Source: Longimicrobiales bacterium (GTDB taxonomy: Bacteria > Gemmatimonadota > Gemmatimonadetes > Longimicrobiales > Gaopeijiaceae). From it: a stretch of 64,000 nt of DNA. How positions within the stretch are numbered: the first letter of the stretch is position 1; every line of letters starts with the position of its first letter. The stretch spans positions 142,665 through 206,664 of the forward strand of contig JAPKBW010000004.1 in NCBI GenBank assembly GCA_028823235.1, written 5' to 3'. The translations under genes were made by a program, and so were the position numbers. Under the pieces are notes generated by a model, which did no database searches, was not told where the DNA came from, and saw only the letters and a list, made by a program, of their open reading frames with translations. This document shows positions 17,789 to 25,696 of the stretch, piece after piece.

Positions 17789-18342
17789 TCCATCATCTCC
17801 CTCAGCCTTCGGACTCCGTGGAAGTAGTTCACTCGGGCCGCGCCTTCGCTCGACCCGATCACGTCTCCGATCTCTCTGAAACTCAGTCCTTCATCGATCC
17901 GAAGCGAGACGGATAGTTTTTGCTTCTCCGGTAACCGCTCCAGCATGGTGCGTGCTCTCGTCGATTCGTCCGTGATCGCGGCCGCCTCCACCGGATCGAT
18001 TCCATCGGCACTGATGGGACCTGCATCGTCGATCGATATTTCCTGCCGCCGCTGACGCTTGCGCAGAACGCCTCGCGCTTCGTTCGCCGTAATGGTCAGC
18101 AGCCAGGTTTTGAACGATGCATCGCCTCGAAATCGATCCAGCGAACGGAACGCCTTCAAGAACGTGTCCTGGGCTACGTCCATCGCCGTGTCGCTATCGC
18201 CTACCACAGATAAGGCCACACGGTACGAGGCGCCGTGGTAGCGCTGCACCAGAGCACTCATCGCTGCATCCTCCCCAGCACGGGCTCGCTCGACCAACTC
18301 TGCGTCGGAAAGGTCCGTCTGAAGTCTGTGTTCTTCGCTCAC
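17785..18342 (-). CDS. ECF-type RNA polymerase sigma factor
   Basis: This 185-residue sigma-70 family protein has region 2 (ALVQRYHGASYRVALSVVGD, AQDTFLKAFRSLDRF, FKTWLLTITANEARGVLRK) and region 4 (LPEKQKLSVSLRIDEGLSFREIGDVIGSSEGAARVNYFHGVRRL). It starts at GTG 18342 with no Shine-Dalgarno site; TATATA lies only two bases upstream, so a leaderless mRNA is possible. The cognate anti-sigma gene follows with a four-base overlap. It probably regulates the neighbouring periplasmic protein and itself. Confidence 0.92.
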   Translation of the reverse strand: MSEEHRLQTDLSDAELVERARAGEDAAMSALVQRYHGASYRVALSVVGDSDTAMDVAQDTFLKAFRSLDRFRGDASFKTWLLTITANEARGVLRKRQRRQEISIDDAGPISADGIDPVEAAAITDESTRARTMLERLPEKQKLSVSLRIDEGLSFREIGDVIGSSEGAARVNYFHGVRRLREMME

Positions 18343-18359
18343 GGTATATAGAACGCCTG

Positions 18360-18374
18360 AACGTTCAAAACGTT
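18360..18374. promoter_or_regulatory. Repeated AACGTT palindromes upstream of the ECF sigma gene
   Basis: Two copies of the self-complementary hexamer AACGTT are separated by three bases, giving AACGTTCAAAACGTT. They lie about 20 bases before the sigma start and just past the HU stop. This could be an operator or part of the sigma promoter. The assignment is speculative. Confidence 0.35.
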
Positions 18375-18397
18375 AATTCGGCGGGACAACCGAAGCG

Positions 18398-18700
18398 CTA
18401 GAAGCTGCTGATCTTGTCCAGACGCTCGACGCGGGCCCGAAGATGCTTGGAGGGCTTGAAGACAGGCACAGAGCGGGAGGGAACCTCTACGGAGTCGCCC
18501 GTCCGCGGATTCCGCGCCATGCGCGTCTTCCGTTTACGAACCTTGAAAGTGCCGAAGCCGCGGATCTCAATGTTCTCGTTGTTGGCGAGCGCCAGCTTCA
18601 CCGCGTTCAGAAAGCCGTCCACAACCAACGCACAATCTTTCTTGGTGATTCCAGGGCCGATGGCTTCGGCTACCTGTTCCACCAAGTCTGCCTTCGTCAT
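18398..18700 (-). CDS. HU/IHF-family DNA-binding protein
   Basis: This is a nucleoid-associated DNA-bending protein. ATG 18700 has GGAGA six bases upstream and gives 100 residues; the longer frame to 18781 is not conserved. The family features are MTKADLVEQVAEA at the N-terminus, the IEIRGFGTFKVRKRKTRMARNPRTG core with the DNA-intercalating NPRTG, and VPVFKPSK near the end. Short C-terminal additions (HLRARVERLDKISSF) suggest an IHF-like or HU variant. It is monocistronic, lying between carA and the sigma cassette. Confidence 0.93.
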   Translation of the reverse strand: MTKADLVEQVAEAIGPGITKKDCALVVDGFLNAVKLALANNENIEIRGFGTFKVRKRKTRMARNPRTGDSVEVPSRSVPVFKPSKHLRARVERLDKISSF

Positions 18701-18775
18701 TATCGTCTCCAGAGGCCGTGTTCCGGCACGCTCAAGTCGTAAGCGAGCGGAGACTGTAACGAGCCCACAAGCGAG

Positions 18776-18816
18776 TCGCAAGTTTGTCGGAGTCGTTGGG
18801 GGATAGCGACTTGCGA
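18776..18816. repeat. Inverted repeat between carA and the HU gene
   Basis: TCGCAAGT (18776-18783) and ACTTGCGA (18809-18816) are perfect 8-bp inverted arms around a 25-base loop. They lie just downstream of the carA stop and upstream of the HU start. Possible roles are carA terminator stem or operator for HU. There is no T-run. Confidence 0.4.
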
Positions 18817-18836
18817 GGATAGCGGAGGCGAAAGCC

Positions 18837-19961
18837 TCAGATCCCTCGGCGGGCCTCCATCAGTCCAATAAACGTGTCGAACAGGTAGCGGCTATCGTGT
18901 GGACCGGGGGCGGCCTCAGGATGGTATTGCACGGAAATCACCGGCAGTTCGCGGTGCTCCACACCTGCTACGGTGCCGTCGTACAGGTTGACGTGTGTCA
19001 GACGAAGGTCAGCTGCCCCGGGGATCGACCCGTCCTCGTCAGCCTTCACGGCGAAGCCGTGGTTCTGCGAGGTAATCTCGACCGTCTCACGATCGAGGTT
19101 CTTCACCGGATGGTTCCCGCCGTGATGCCCGAAGGGAAGCTTGAACGTTGTGGCTCCGAATGCTCGGCATATGAGCTGGTGACCAAGACAGATGCCGAAT
19201 ACGGGCACGTCCGCTCGGGCCAAGCCGAGAATCGCCTGCTCTGCTGCCCCGACGGCAGCGGGATCTCCTGGTCCATTCGAGACGAACAGCCCATCCGGAG
19301 GGTTCGACAGGATATCCTCGACCGGTGTGTCCGCGGGAATCACCGTCACATGGCAGCCGCGCTCGGCGAGGAGCTTGGGCGAGTGGGCCTTCACACCAAA
19401 GTCGTACGCGAGCACCCGAAACCGCTCGGTCCCCACGGCCGGCACCTCGTATGGCCTCTGAGTGGAGACGCCATTGGCCAAGTCCAACCCTTCCATGAGA
19501 GGCTGAGCCAGGATTTCCTCCAGGATCTCGTCCTGATCGCAACTGATGCCGACAACAGCGCCTCTCATGGCCCCCTTTGACCGGATGTGACGGGTCAGGG
19601 CACGTGTGTCCACGTCGGAGATCCCGGTGATGCCGTGCTCCGACAAGTACTCGTCCAGACCGCCTTCCGAGCGCCAGTTGGAATGCATCCGGGAGGCCTC
19701 CCGTACGATGAATCCGTTCACCTGGGGCACCGGCGACTCGCAATCCTCTGGATTGACGCCGTAGTTCCCGATGAGCGGGTAAGTCATAATCACGAGCTGA
19801 CCCGTGTACGACGGGTCCGTGAGCACTTCCTGGTAGCCCGTCATGGAGGTGTTGAACACCACCTCTCCATGGGCCACAGTAGACGCGCCGATCAACTGGC
19901 CGTCAAAGCGGCGGCCGTCCTCGAGAAGCAGGTACGCAGTGTGGTCCAGCGGAGCCTCCAT
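18837..19961 (-). CDS. carA: Carbamoyl-phosphate synthase small (glutaminase) subunit
   Basis: It hydrolyses glutamine and channels ammonia to CarB to make carbamoyl phosphate for arginine and pyrimidines. ATG 19961 (MEAPLDHTAYLLLEDG) gives about 374 residues; the frame continues to 20015. Features are FNTSMTGYQEVLTDPSYTGQ, the class I glutaminase nucleophile in FGICLGHQL, and the His and Glu of VQYHPEAAPGPHD. carB is not adjacent, unlike most bacteria where carAB is an operon. Confidence 0.95.
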   Translation of the reverse strand: MEAPLDHTAYLLLEDGRRFDGQLIGASTVAHGEVVFNTSMTGYQEVLTDPSYTGQLVIMTYPLIGNYGVNPEDCESPVPQVNGFIVREASRMHSNWRSEGGLDEYLSEHGITGISDVDTRALTRHIRSKGAMRGAVVGISCDQDEILEEILAQPLMEGLDLANGVSTQRPYEVPAVGTERFRVLAYDFGVKAHSPKLLAERGCHVTVIPADTPVEDILSNPPDGLFVSNGPGDPAAVGAAEQAILGLARADVPVFGICLGHQLICRAFGATTFKLPFGHHGGNHPVKNLDRETVEITSQNHGFAVKADEDGSIPGAADLRLTHVNLYDGTVAGVEHRELPVISVQYHPEAAPGPHDSRYLFDTFIGLMEARRGI

Positions 19962-20095
19962 GGCGTGGTGTGCAGCATCCGATTCCCGGAACGCTCCAGA
20001 AAAGCTACCGGGCACAGGAGTCGGGTCAACTCCGTGCCACCGTCGACCTGTTCAAGGGCGACTGCGACCGACCTGACATCGTGGAGCCACCTCAG

Positions 20096-20758
20096 CTACG
20101 CGACGCGCGACTCGTGACCGAAGACCTGCACAAAGCGCTCGACAAAGGCAGTGCGAACCCTCTCCGGATCTGGCGCCCTCCCTGTTTCCCGCTCGATAGA
20201 GGTCACCCCACCGTCGGGGATTCCACATGGCACAATCGTCCCGAAATACGAAAGGTCTGCACTCACGTTAAGGGCGATCCCGTGAGATGTGATCCAACCC
20301 GACGATACACGCACCCCGATTGCAGCCAGCTTGCCGACCTCCGTCCAGACACCGGTCCCTGTTTTGCTACGCCAGGCCTCAATGTCGAAGTCAGCCGCGA
20401 CGAGGATGAGAACCTCTTCCAAATCTCTGAGATAGCGGTGCAGGTCCTTTCGATCGGGCTTCAGATCCAGAATCGGATATGCGACAAGCTGGCCAGGCCC
20501 GTGGTAGGTGACGTCCCCGCCCCTACCGGCTTCGTGCAGACCGATGCCCCGGCGTTCGCGCTCGGCTTCGTCCGCGAGGATATGATCCACGTGCGAACTG
20601 GATCCCATCGTGATCACATGAGGGTGCTCAAGCACTATAAGCGTGTCGGGAACTTCTCCTGCCCGACGCTGAGCAACGAGTTCCTTCTGCATTTCGAGCG
20701 CGACCCCGTAGGGCACACTGCCCGGAGTCAGCACCACGAGCTGGTGCAAGGTCTTCAT
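20096..20758 (-). CDS. lipB: Octanoyl-[acyl-carrier-protein]:protein N-octanoyltransferase
   Basis: It transfers octanoyl groups to lipoyl domains, the first step of lipoate synthesis. ATG 20758 gives 220 residues; the frame continues upstream to 20995 but that part is unconserved and overlaps E2. Conserved blocks are VLEHPHVITMG, RGGDVTYHGPGQLVAYPI, GVWTEVGKLAAIGVRVS with the catalytic Lys, HGIALNVSADLSYFGTIVPCGI with the catalytic Cys, and GVTSIE. It follows the E2 gene by 100 bases, so the lipoyl protein and its modifying enzyme are made together. Confidence 0.95.
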   Translation of the reverse strand: MKTLHQLVVLTPGSVPYGVALEMQKELVAQRRAGEVPDTLIVLEHPHVITMGSSSHVDHILADEAERERRGIGLHEAGRGGDVTYHGPGQLVAYPILDLKPDRKDLHRYLRDLEEVLILVAADFDIEAWRSKTGTGVWTEVGKLAAIGVRVSSGWITSHGIALNVSADLSYFGTIVPCGIPDGGVTSIERETGRAPDPERVRTAFVERFVQVFGHESRVA

Positions 20759-20858
20759 CGGATGCCGCGGGCCCCGACATTCACACGTGGCACTACGGCA
20801 ACGCCCCCGGAAGCAGTGAGGCTCCGAGGGCGTAGTTCTGCCGAGTACCGCGATTCGA

Positions 20859-22226
20859 TCATGCGTCCTCGGGGAAGTTCTCCAGCATGTCCTTGAGGCG
20901 TGCCAGGAATCGCGCCGAGTCCGCTCCGTCCACGACCCGGTGGTCGTACCCGAGCGAGAAAAGACACCGCTTTCGGATCGCCATCGAGTCCGCACCGGTC
21001 TCTGGGTCCGTGACTACGACAACACGCTTCTCGATCGCGCCAAGTCCAAGGATCGAGGAAGTCCCTTTCGGAATCACAGGCAGCCCCACGAGCGTTCCGA
21101 GCACGCCCGGATTCGTAATCGTGAACGTCGCGCCCTGAATTTCATTCGGCACCAATTTCCGATTCCGTGCTCGGCCAGCCAGATCGACGATCTTGTTGCC
21201 GATACCGACCAGGCTGAGGTGGTCTGCATCGTGAACCACTGGGACGATGAGCCCCGGATTCAAGTCCACCGCCATGCCCAGGTGAATGTTGCCGCGGAAA
21301 ATGATGTTGTTACCGGACACAGTCGAGTTCACGGTCGGGAACTCATGCAGCACCCGCGAAACGGCCCAGGCGATGATGGCCGTGTAGCTGACCTTCGCAC
21401 CCTGCTGAGCCCATTTCGGCTTGTTCGCCGTGCGAACACGATCGATCACCGAGAAGTCCACCTCAATGAAAGAGTGAACGTGAGGGGCGACGCGCTTCGC
21501 CAGAACCATATGCTCCGCGGTCAGGCGACGGATCTTGTCCATCGGCTCGACCGTGTCGCCTTCCCGAACTGGGAATTCAGGATGCTCGACTTCTTTGAAA
21601 AACCGCTGCCACAGGTCCGACGGAGCTGAAGCGGCGGCCGGGGCTGCAGGCGGGACGACGGGTCGCACCGCCGGAGCTGCCGGTGCGGTTACGGGAGCAG
21701 GCGTTCCACCCGACTCGATGAACGTCAGGATGTCCTGCTTTGTAACCCGGCCCGCGTGACCGGTGCCAGGAACCGACTGAATCTCAACCCCGTGCTCTTC
21801 CGCAATCTTCCGGACTACCGGCGTCGAACGAGTACGGAGGCGCTCCTCCGCGCTTTGCTCCCCCGATGACACTGCTGCGACAGGAGCAGCTATCGGCGCC
21901 GCCTCAACGGGAATAGCCACCGGTGCCACCGGAGCTGCAAGCTCCGGCACCGCGGCCTCAGCCGGAGAGGTGGCGACCGCACCAGCCTCGGTGTCGATGA
22001 AAGCGACAATCGTGCCGACCTCGACGGTCTCGCCTTCCTGGACCGCGATCTCTACCAGGGTACCGGAAGAGGGCGCCGGAATCTCGGCGTCTACTTTGTC
22101 TGTCGAGATCTCAAGAATCGGCTCATCACGTTCGACCGCATCGCCGACCTGCTTGAGCCACTGGGAGACTGTGCCCTCCGCGATGGATTCACCCATCTGG
22201 GGCATCGGGACTTCAATTCGAGCCAC
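20859..22226 (-). CDS. 2-oxoacid dehydrogenase complex E2 (dihydrolipoamide acyltransferase)
   Basis: It carries lipoyl groups and transfers acyl groups to CoA. The 455-residue chain has one N-terminal lipoyl domain with lipoyl-Lys44 (STDKVDAE), a Pro/Ala/Val-rich linker, a peripheral-subunit-binding domain (about 134-170, STPVVRKIAEEHGV...GRVTKQDIL), a second Pro/Ala linker, and the catalytic domain with YDHRVVDGADS (His429, Asp433). Whether it serves pyruvate, branched-chain or 2-oxoglutarate dehydrogenase is not decided by sequence. The E1 subunits encoded as separate alpha and beta argue against a 2-oxoglutarate type. Confidence 0.93.
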   Translation of the reverse strand: MARIEVPMPQMGESIAEGTVSQWLKQVGDAVERDEPILEISTDKVDAEIPAPSSGTLVEIAVQEGETVEVGTIVAFIDTEAGAVATSPAEAAVPELAAPVAPVAIPVEAAPIAAPVAAVSSGEQSAEERLRTRSTPVVRKIAEEHGVEIQSVPGTGHAGRVTKQDILTFIESGGTPAPVTAPAAPAVRPVVPPAAPAAASAPSDLWQRFFKEVEHPEFPVREGDTVEPMDKIRRLTAEHMVLAKRVAPHVHSFIEVDFSVIDRVRTANKPKWAQQGAKVSYTAIIAWAVSRVLHEFPTVNSTVSGNNIIFRGNIHLGMAVDLNPGLIVPVVHDADHLSLVGIGNKIVDLAGRARNRKLVPNEIQGATFTITNPGVLGTLVGLPVIPKGTSSILGLGAIEKRVVVVTDPETGADSMAIRKRCLFSLGYDHRVVDGADSARFLARLKDMLENFPEDA

Positions 22227-22268
22227 GCTCGATCACTCCGCGTTAGTTAGTACGCCGAAAAGGGTTGC

Positions 22269-23297
22269 TTAGTAAGCCGCAAGATACCGACACGCCTTAA
22301 GCACGTCGTCCGTCTGCGGTAAAAAGTAATCTTCAAGTGAGCCGGAGTAAGGCACCGGGGCGTCAATCGCTGTCACTCGAAGCATGGGTGCGTCGAGCCA
22401 CTCGAACGCTTTCTCACTGATCCGGATAGCGATTTCGCCTGCAATGCCGCCGGTTCGGGTGTCCTCGTGCACGATCAGAACTCGGCCCGTCTTCTTTACA
22501 CTGGCGATGATCGCCTCTTCGTCAAGGGGAATCAGCGACCTGAGATCGATGACCTCCGTCGACACGCCATCTTCAGTCGCCAGCGTCTCCGCGGCGTCCG
22601 AACACTTATGGACCATCGCTCCATAGGTCACGATCGTGAGGTCCGTGCCCTCGCGCACCGTCCGGGCCTTGCCCAGCGGGACCACGTAGTCTTCGTCAGG
22701 AAGGACTTCGCGAAGAGCCGGAGCTCGATAGAGGCCTTTGTGTTCCTCAAAGATCACGGGATCGTTGTCGCGGATCGCCGCCTTCAGAAGACCCTTCGCA
22801 TCGTACGCCGTGCTTGGATACACGATCTTGAGACCCGGGGTGTGGAAGAACGCCATCTCCACGTTCTGAGAGTGGAATGGGCCCCCGCGGTTTCCACCGC
22901 CTACCGGTCCACGGATGACGAGCGGCATAGGCCCGGCACCTCGGTACATCGACGTCGCGATGTAGTTTGTAATTACGTCGTATGCGGGCGAAATAAAGTC
23001 CATGAATTGGATCTCGACCACAGGTCGAAGTCCCATGTGGGCCGCACCGGCAGCTGCACCGGTGAACCCCCCTTCCGCGATCGGCGTGTCGATGATCCGT
23101 TGCTCGCCGAAATGCTCGAGGAAGTCACGGGTGACCTTGAACGCCCCCCCGTACACTCCGATGTCCTCGCCCATCATGAAAACTGATTCGTCGCGGGTCA
23201 TCTCCTCGAACAGCGCTTCACTGATCGCCTCAAGAAGCGTGACAGGCTCACCACGTCGGGTCTTGAGAAGATGTTCGGGGGTCTCACGTTCGGTCAT
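22269..23297 (-). CDS. 2-oxoacid dehydrogenase E1 component, beta subunit
   Basis: With the alpha subunit it forms the thiamine-diphosphate E1 that decarboxylates 2-oxoacids. The 342-residue protein shows the beta-subunit blocks EAISEALFEEMTRDESVFMMGEDIG, GGAFKVTRDFLEHFG, DTPIAEGGFTGAAAGAAHMGLRPVVEIQFMDF, RGPVGGGNRGGPFHSQ, and the C-terminal VHEDTRTGGIAGEIA. It lies 11 bases after E1alpha and 42 before E2. Confidence 0.94.
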   Translation of the reverse strand: MTERETPEHLLKTRRGEPVTLLEAISEALFEEMTRDESVFMMGEDIGVYGGAFKVTRDFLEHFGEQRIIDTPIAEGGFTGAAAGAAHMGLRPVVEIQFMDFISPAYDVITNYIATSMYRGAGPMPLVIRGPVGGGNRGGPFHSQNVEMAFFHTPGLKIVYPSTAYDAKGLLKAAIRDNDPVIFEEHKGLYRAPALREVLPDEDYVVPLGKARTVREGTDLTIVTYGAMVHKCSDAAETLATEDGVSTEVIDLRSLIPLDEEAIIASVKKTGRVLIVHEDTRTGGIAGEIAIRISEKAFEWLDAPMLRVTAIDAPVPYSGSLEDYFLPQTDDVLKACRYLAAY

Positions 23298-23308
23298 TCG
23301 TCAGCCCT

Positions 23309-24358
23309 TCAGGCCATCGTCGGGTCAGGAGACACGGCACGGGTCCACGGCCGGGTCGCATCAAGATTTGAGTACACGGACTCCACGGCGTCCGGGCCAG
23401 CAGGAAGTGATTCCCCAATCGCCTGCTCGGAGGCCACGTGACAACGCTCGAATTCGTCACTCTCGATCGTAGCCAGTTCTTCTTCGGTAGCCCACTCGTT
23501 CTCGAGCATACGCCCCCGGAACCCGTCGATCGGATCCTTCGCTTCCCACTCAGCGATCGCCGCAGGATCCCCATATTCCTGAAGATCGTGCTGGGCATCG
23601 CCTCCCCGACGGAAGTACCGCAACTCCACCATGCACACTCCGTCACCGGCCCGCGCGAGCGCAGCCGCCCTCCGAACCGCGTCAAACACAGCGAGGACAT
23701 CGGTGCCGTCAACCGACTCAGCCCCGATTCCATAGCCCGGGCCCTTCTCCGTGAAGCTTTCCACCCGCGTATTCTTGTGCGTCGACGTCGAGAAAGTCCA
23801 CTGGTTGTTCTCGACGACGAGAATCATAGGGCACCGTTGCACGGCCGCGAAGTTGAGTCCTTCGTGCCAGGCACCCGTCGAGGACGCGCCATCGCCGTCG
23901 AACACCATTCCGACTCGATCCTGGCCCCGGAGTCGGAATGACAACGTGATGCCGGCCATCACCTCGATCATCGTGCCAAGCGGAGAGACAGGGCCGACAA
24001 AGCCTTTCTGGAAATCGAACCAGTGGACGTTGGCCTCACGCCCCTTCGTCGGGCCGGTGCCGCGGGCCAAGTACTGACGGAAAAAATCGAGGACCTCGCC
24101 TCCGAACAGAAACAGAGCCCCCGCAGCGCGGACCGTGGGGGCAAGGAAGTCCCCGGTTCCGTCGTTCGTCCGTCGAAGAGCAAATGCCGCCCCAACGGCG
24201 CCGGCTTCCTGTCCGAGTGACCGGTAAAGCTCACCCGTCAGGTGGCCTCGTTCCTGGAGGACCTCGAGGCGCTCTTCCGCGGCGCGCGTGAGGCAAAGAG
24301 CTCGGTAGAGCTCATGAAGCTCCTTCCGGCCCAGCCCATGGGCATCTCGGTCCATCAT
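23309..24358 (-). CDS. 2-oxoacid dehydrogenase E1 component, alpha subunit
   Basis: This subunit carries the thiamine-diphosphate site: the GDGASSTGAWHEGLNFAAVQRCPMILVVENNQW region contains the GDG-x(25-30)-N pattern. LYRSLGQEAGAVGAAFAL, NVHWFDFQKGFVGPVSPLG and the phosphorylation-loop-like EYGDPAAI segment follow. ATG 24358 or 24355 (MMDRDAHGL) is preferred over TTG 24388, which lies next to a hairpin. It is first in the E1alpha-E1beta-E2-lipB operon. Lipoamide dehydrogenase (E3) is not nearby. The C-terminal LDATRPWTRAVSPDPTMA is an unusual tail. Confidence 0.93.
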   Translation of the reverse strand: MMDRDAHGLGRKELHELYRALCLTRAAEERLEVLQERGHLTGELYRSLGQEAGAVGAAFALRRTNDGTGDFLAPTVRAAGALFLFGGEVLDFFRQYLARGTGPTKGREANVHWFDFQKGFVGPVSPLGTMIEVMAGITLSFRLRGQDRVGMVFDGDGASSTGAWHEGLNFAAVQRCPMILVVENNQWTFSTSTHKNTRVESFTEKGPGYGIGAESVDGTDVLAVFDAVRRAAALARAGDGVCMVELRYFRRGGDAQHDLQEYGDPAAIAEWEAKDPIDGFRGRMLENEWATEEELATIESDEFERCHVASEQAIGESLPAGPDAVESVYSNLDATRPWTRAVSPDPTMA

Positions 24359-24388
24359 GACCGGCCCCGGCAACTCCCGGATACGCAA

Positions 24389-24414
24389 ACGGCGGACCTC
24401 CAGAGGTCCGCCGT
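24389..24414 (-). terminator. Strong hairpin, likely secG terminator
   Basis: A perfect 12-bp stem, ACGGCGGACCTC with GAGGTCCGCCGT around a 2-base loop, lies between the secG stop and the E1alpha start. On the minus strand only TTTG follows, so the T-run is short. The right position and stability favour a terminator that separates secG from the E1alpha operon. Confidence 0.65.
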
Positions 24415-24457
24415 GTCGCGGTTCGGGTCGCGTAACCCGCTAACGCGGCTCAAGAGG

Positions 24458-24832
24458 TCAGTTGCCCTCGTTCCTGGCGTTGCCGTCCGTGTTGCCGTCT
24501 CCGACCGCAGTCGGCTGCTCAGCAACACCCGGCAGAACTGGGACCGGTGCGGTAGCCGCAGGTGCGTTGACCTGAATCACCGACTCAGGCGCACGAGCGC
24601 GAGAGGACAGAATAGACAAGACCAGCGCCAGGGACATGAAGATCGCCCCGGCCGTCCACGTTGCCCGAGTGAGCACCGTGGTCGCCTGACGACCGCCTAG
24701 AACGCCATCGGCCATGGTTCCGCCGCTGCCGCCAACCGCTGCGAGTCCGCCACCTTTGCCTGCCTGCAGCAAGATCACGGTCGCGAGAAAGAGTCCGTCG
24801 AGTACCAGGGCGGCCAGTAAAAATCCGTACAT
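24458..24832 (-). CDS. secG: Protein-export membrane protein SecG
   Basis: This is a small subunit of the SecYEG translocon in the inner membrane. It has two transmembrane segments, MYGFLLAALVLDGLFLATVILLQ and the stretch near ATWTAGAIFMSLALVLSIL, separated by the family glycine-rich loop with QAGKGGGLAA and GG-rich residues. A Pro/Ala-rich tail follows (VNAPAATAPVPVLPGVAEQ). The 124-residue length is typical. It lies downstream of tpiA and ends at a hairpin, the usual tpiA-secG arrangement. Confidence 0.92.
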   Translation of the reverse strand: MYGFLLAALVLDGLFLATVILLQAGKGGGLAAVGGSGGTMADGVLGGRQATTVLTRATWTAGAIFMSLALVLSILSSRARAPESVIQVNAPAATAPVPVLPGVAEQPTAVGDGNTDGNARNEGN

Positions 24833-24912
24833 CGTAATGCTTCTTCCGTCGAAGTATGTAACTAAACGTCTGAGAAGCCGTTGGGGGTGTCAACGGGGCC
24901 AAAGCGCCTTCA

Positions 24913-25659
24913 CTAAGGCCTTGCCGAGGCGATTCCAGCGAATGAGCCGGGATCCAGACTCCCCCCTCCCACCAGCACTCCATCTACGTCAGGGGCCGCC
25001 AGCAGTTCCGACGCATTTTCCGGCTTCACCGACCCACCGTATAACAACGGTACGGCGACACCGTCGGCAATGCCGAGGGCCCCTTCGAGCCGCCTCCGCA
25101 ACGTCCCGTGCGCCTCACTGGCGTCTTCCGGTGTCGCAGTCTCGCCAGTACCAATGGCCCAGACCGGCTCATAAGCGATGAGAAACCGCTCCCCGCCTGT
25201 GGAAAGTGCCGGGAGAGCGACGTCCAGCTGGCGGAGGATCACCTCTGACACCCTCCCGGCCTGACGTTCCTGGAGTGTCTCCCCCACGCAAAGAACAGGC
25301 ACCAAGCCATGCCGTCGGGCGGCCTCGACCTTCCGTGCCGTCTGCTGATCGGTCTCTCCAAAGACGTGACGACGTTCAGAATGTCCGATCAGGGCAAATG
25401 TGGCACCGGCAGCCCGGGCCATTCCCGCGGACGTTTCACCAGTGTATGCGCCCCCATCTTCCCAGTGAATGTTCTGGACACCGATCTGCACCCGAGGGTC
25501 TCGGAGCGACGCCTGAACCGCAGCCCGCAGGGACACCGATGGAGGGAAGATCAGCAGTTCCTGCGTCGCGGGAATCGCGGCTACATCGAACGAGTCAAAG
25601 AACCCCGGGACATCATCGGGGCCCATGTGCATCTTCCAGTTACCAGCAATCACGGCCAT
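24913..25659 (-). CDS. tpiA: Triosephosphate isomerase
   Basis: It interconverts dihydroxyacetone phosphate and glyceraldehyde 3-phosphate. ATG 25659 (MAVIAGNWKMHM) gives 248 residues; the longer frame to 25884 is a shadow over pgk. Key residues are Asn7 and Lys9, His93 in IGHSERR, the catalytic Glu164 in AYEPVWAIGTG (with the flexible loop) and LYGGSVKPEN. It follows pgk by 37 bases and precedes secG. Confidence 0.96.
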   Translation of the reverse strand: MAVIAGNWKMHMGPDDVPGFFDSFDVAAIPATQELLIFPPSVSLRAAVQASLRDPRVQIGVQNIHWEDGGAYTGETSAGMARAAGATFALIGHSERRHVFGETDQQTARKVEAARRHGLVPVLCVGETLQERQAGRVSEVILRQLDVALPALSTGGERFLIAYEPVWAIGTGETATPEDASEAHGTLRRRLEGALGIADGVAVPLLYGGSVKPENASELLAAPDVDGVLVGGGSLDPGSFAGIASARP

Positions 25660-25696
25660 AGGCTCGCCTCGGATAGGCTCAGGTGGAGACTGTAAG

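Noticed and set aside
20759..20995. Upstream extension of the lipB frame
   Set aside because: It overlaps the end of the E2 gene and the conserved LipB sequence starts at 20758.
24386..24388. TTG start for E1alpha at 24388
   Set aside because: The apparent ribosome site is inside the secG terminator stem; ATG 24358 or 24355 fits the family better.
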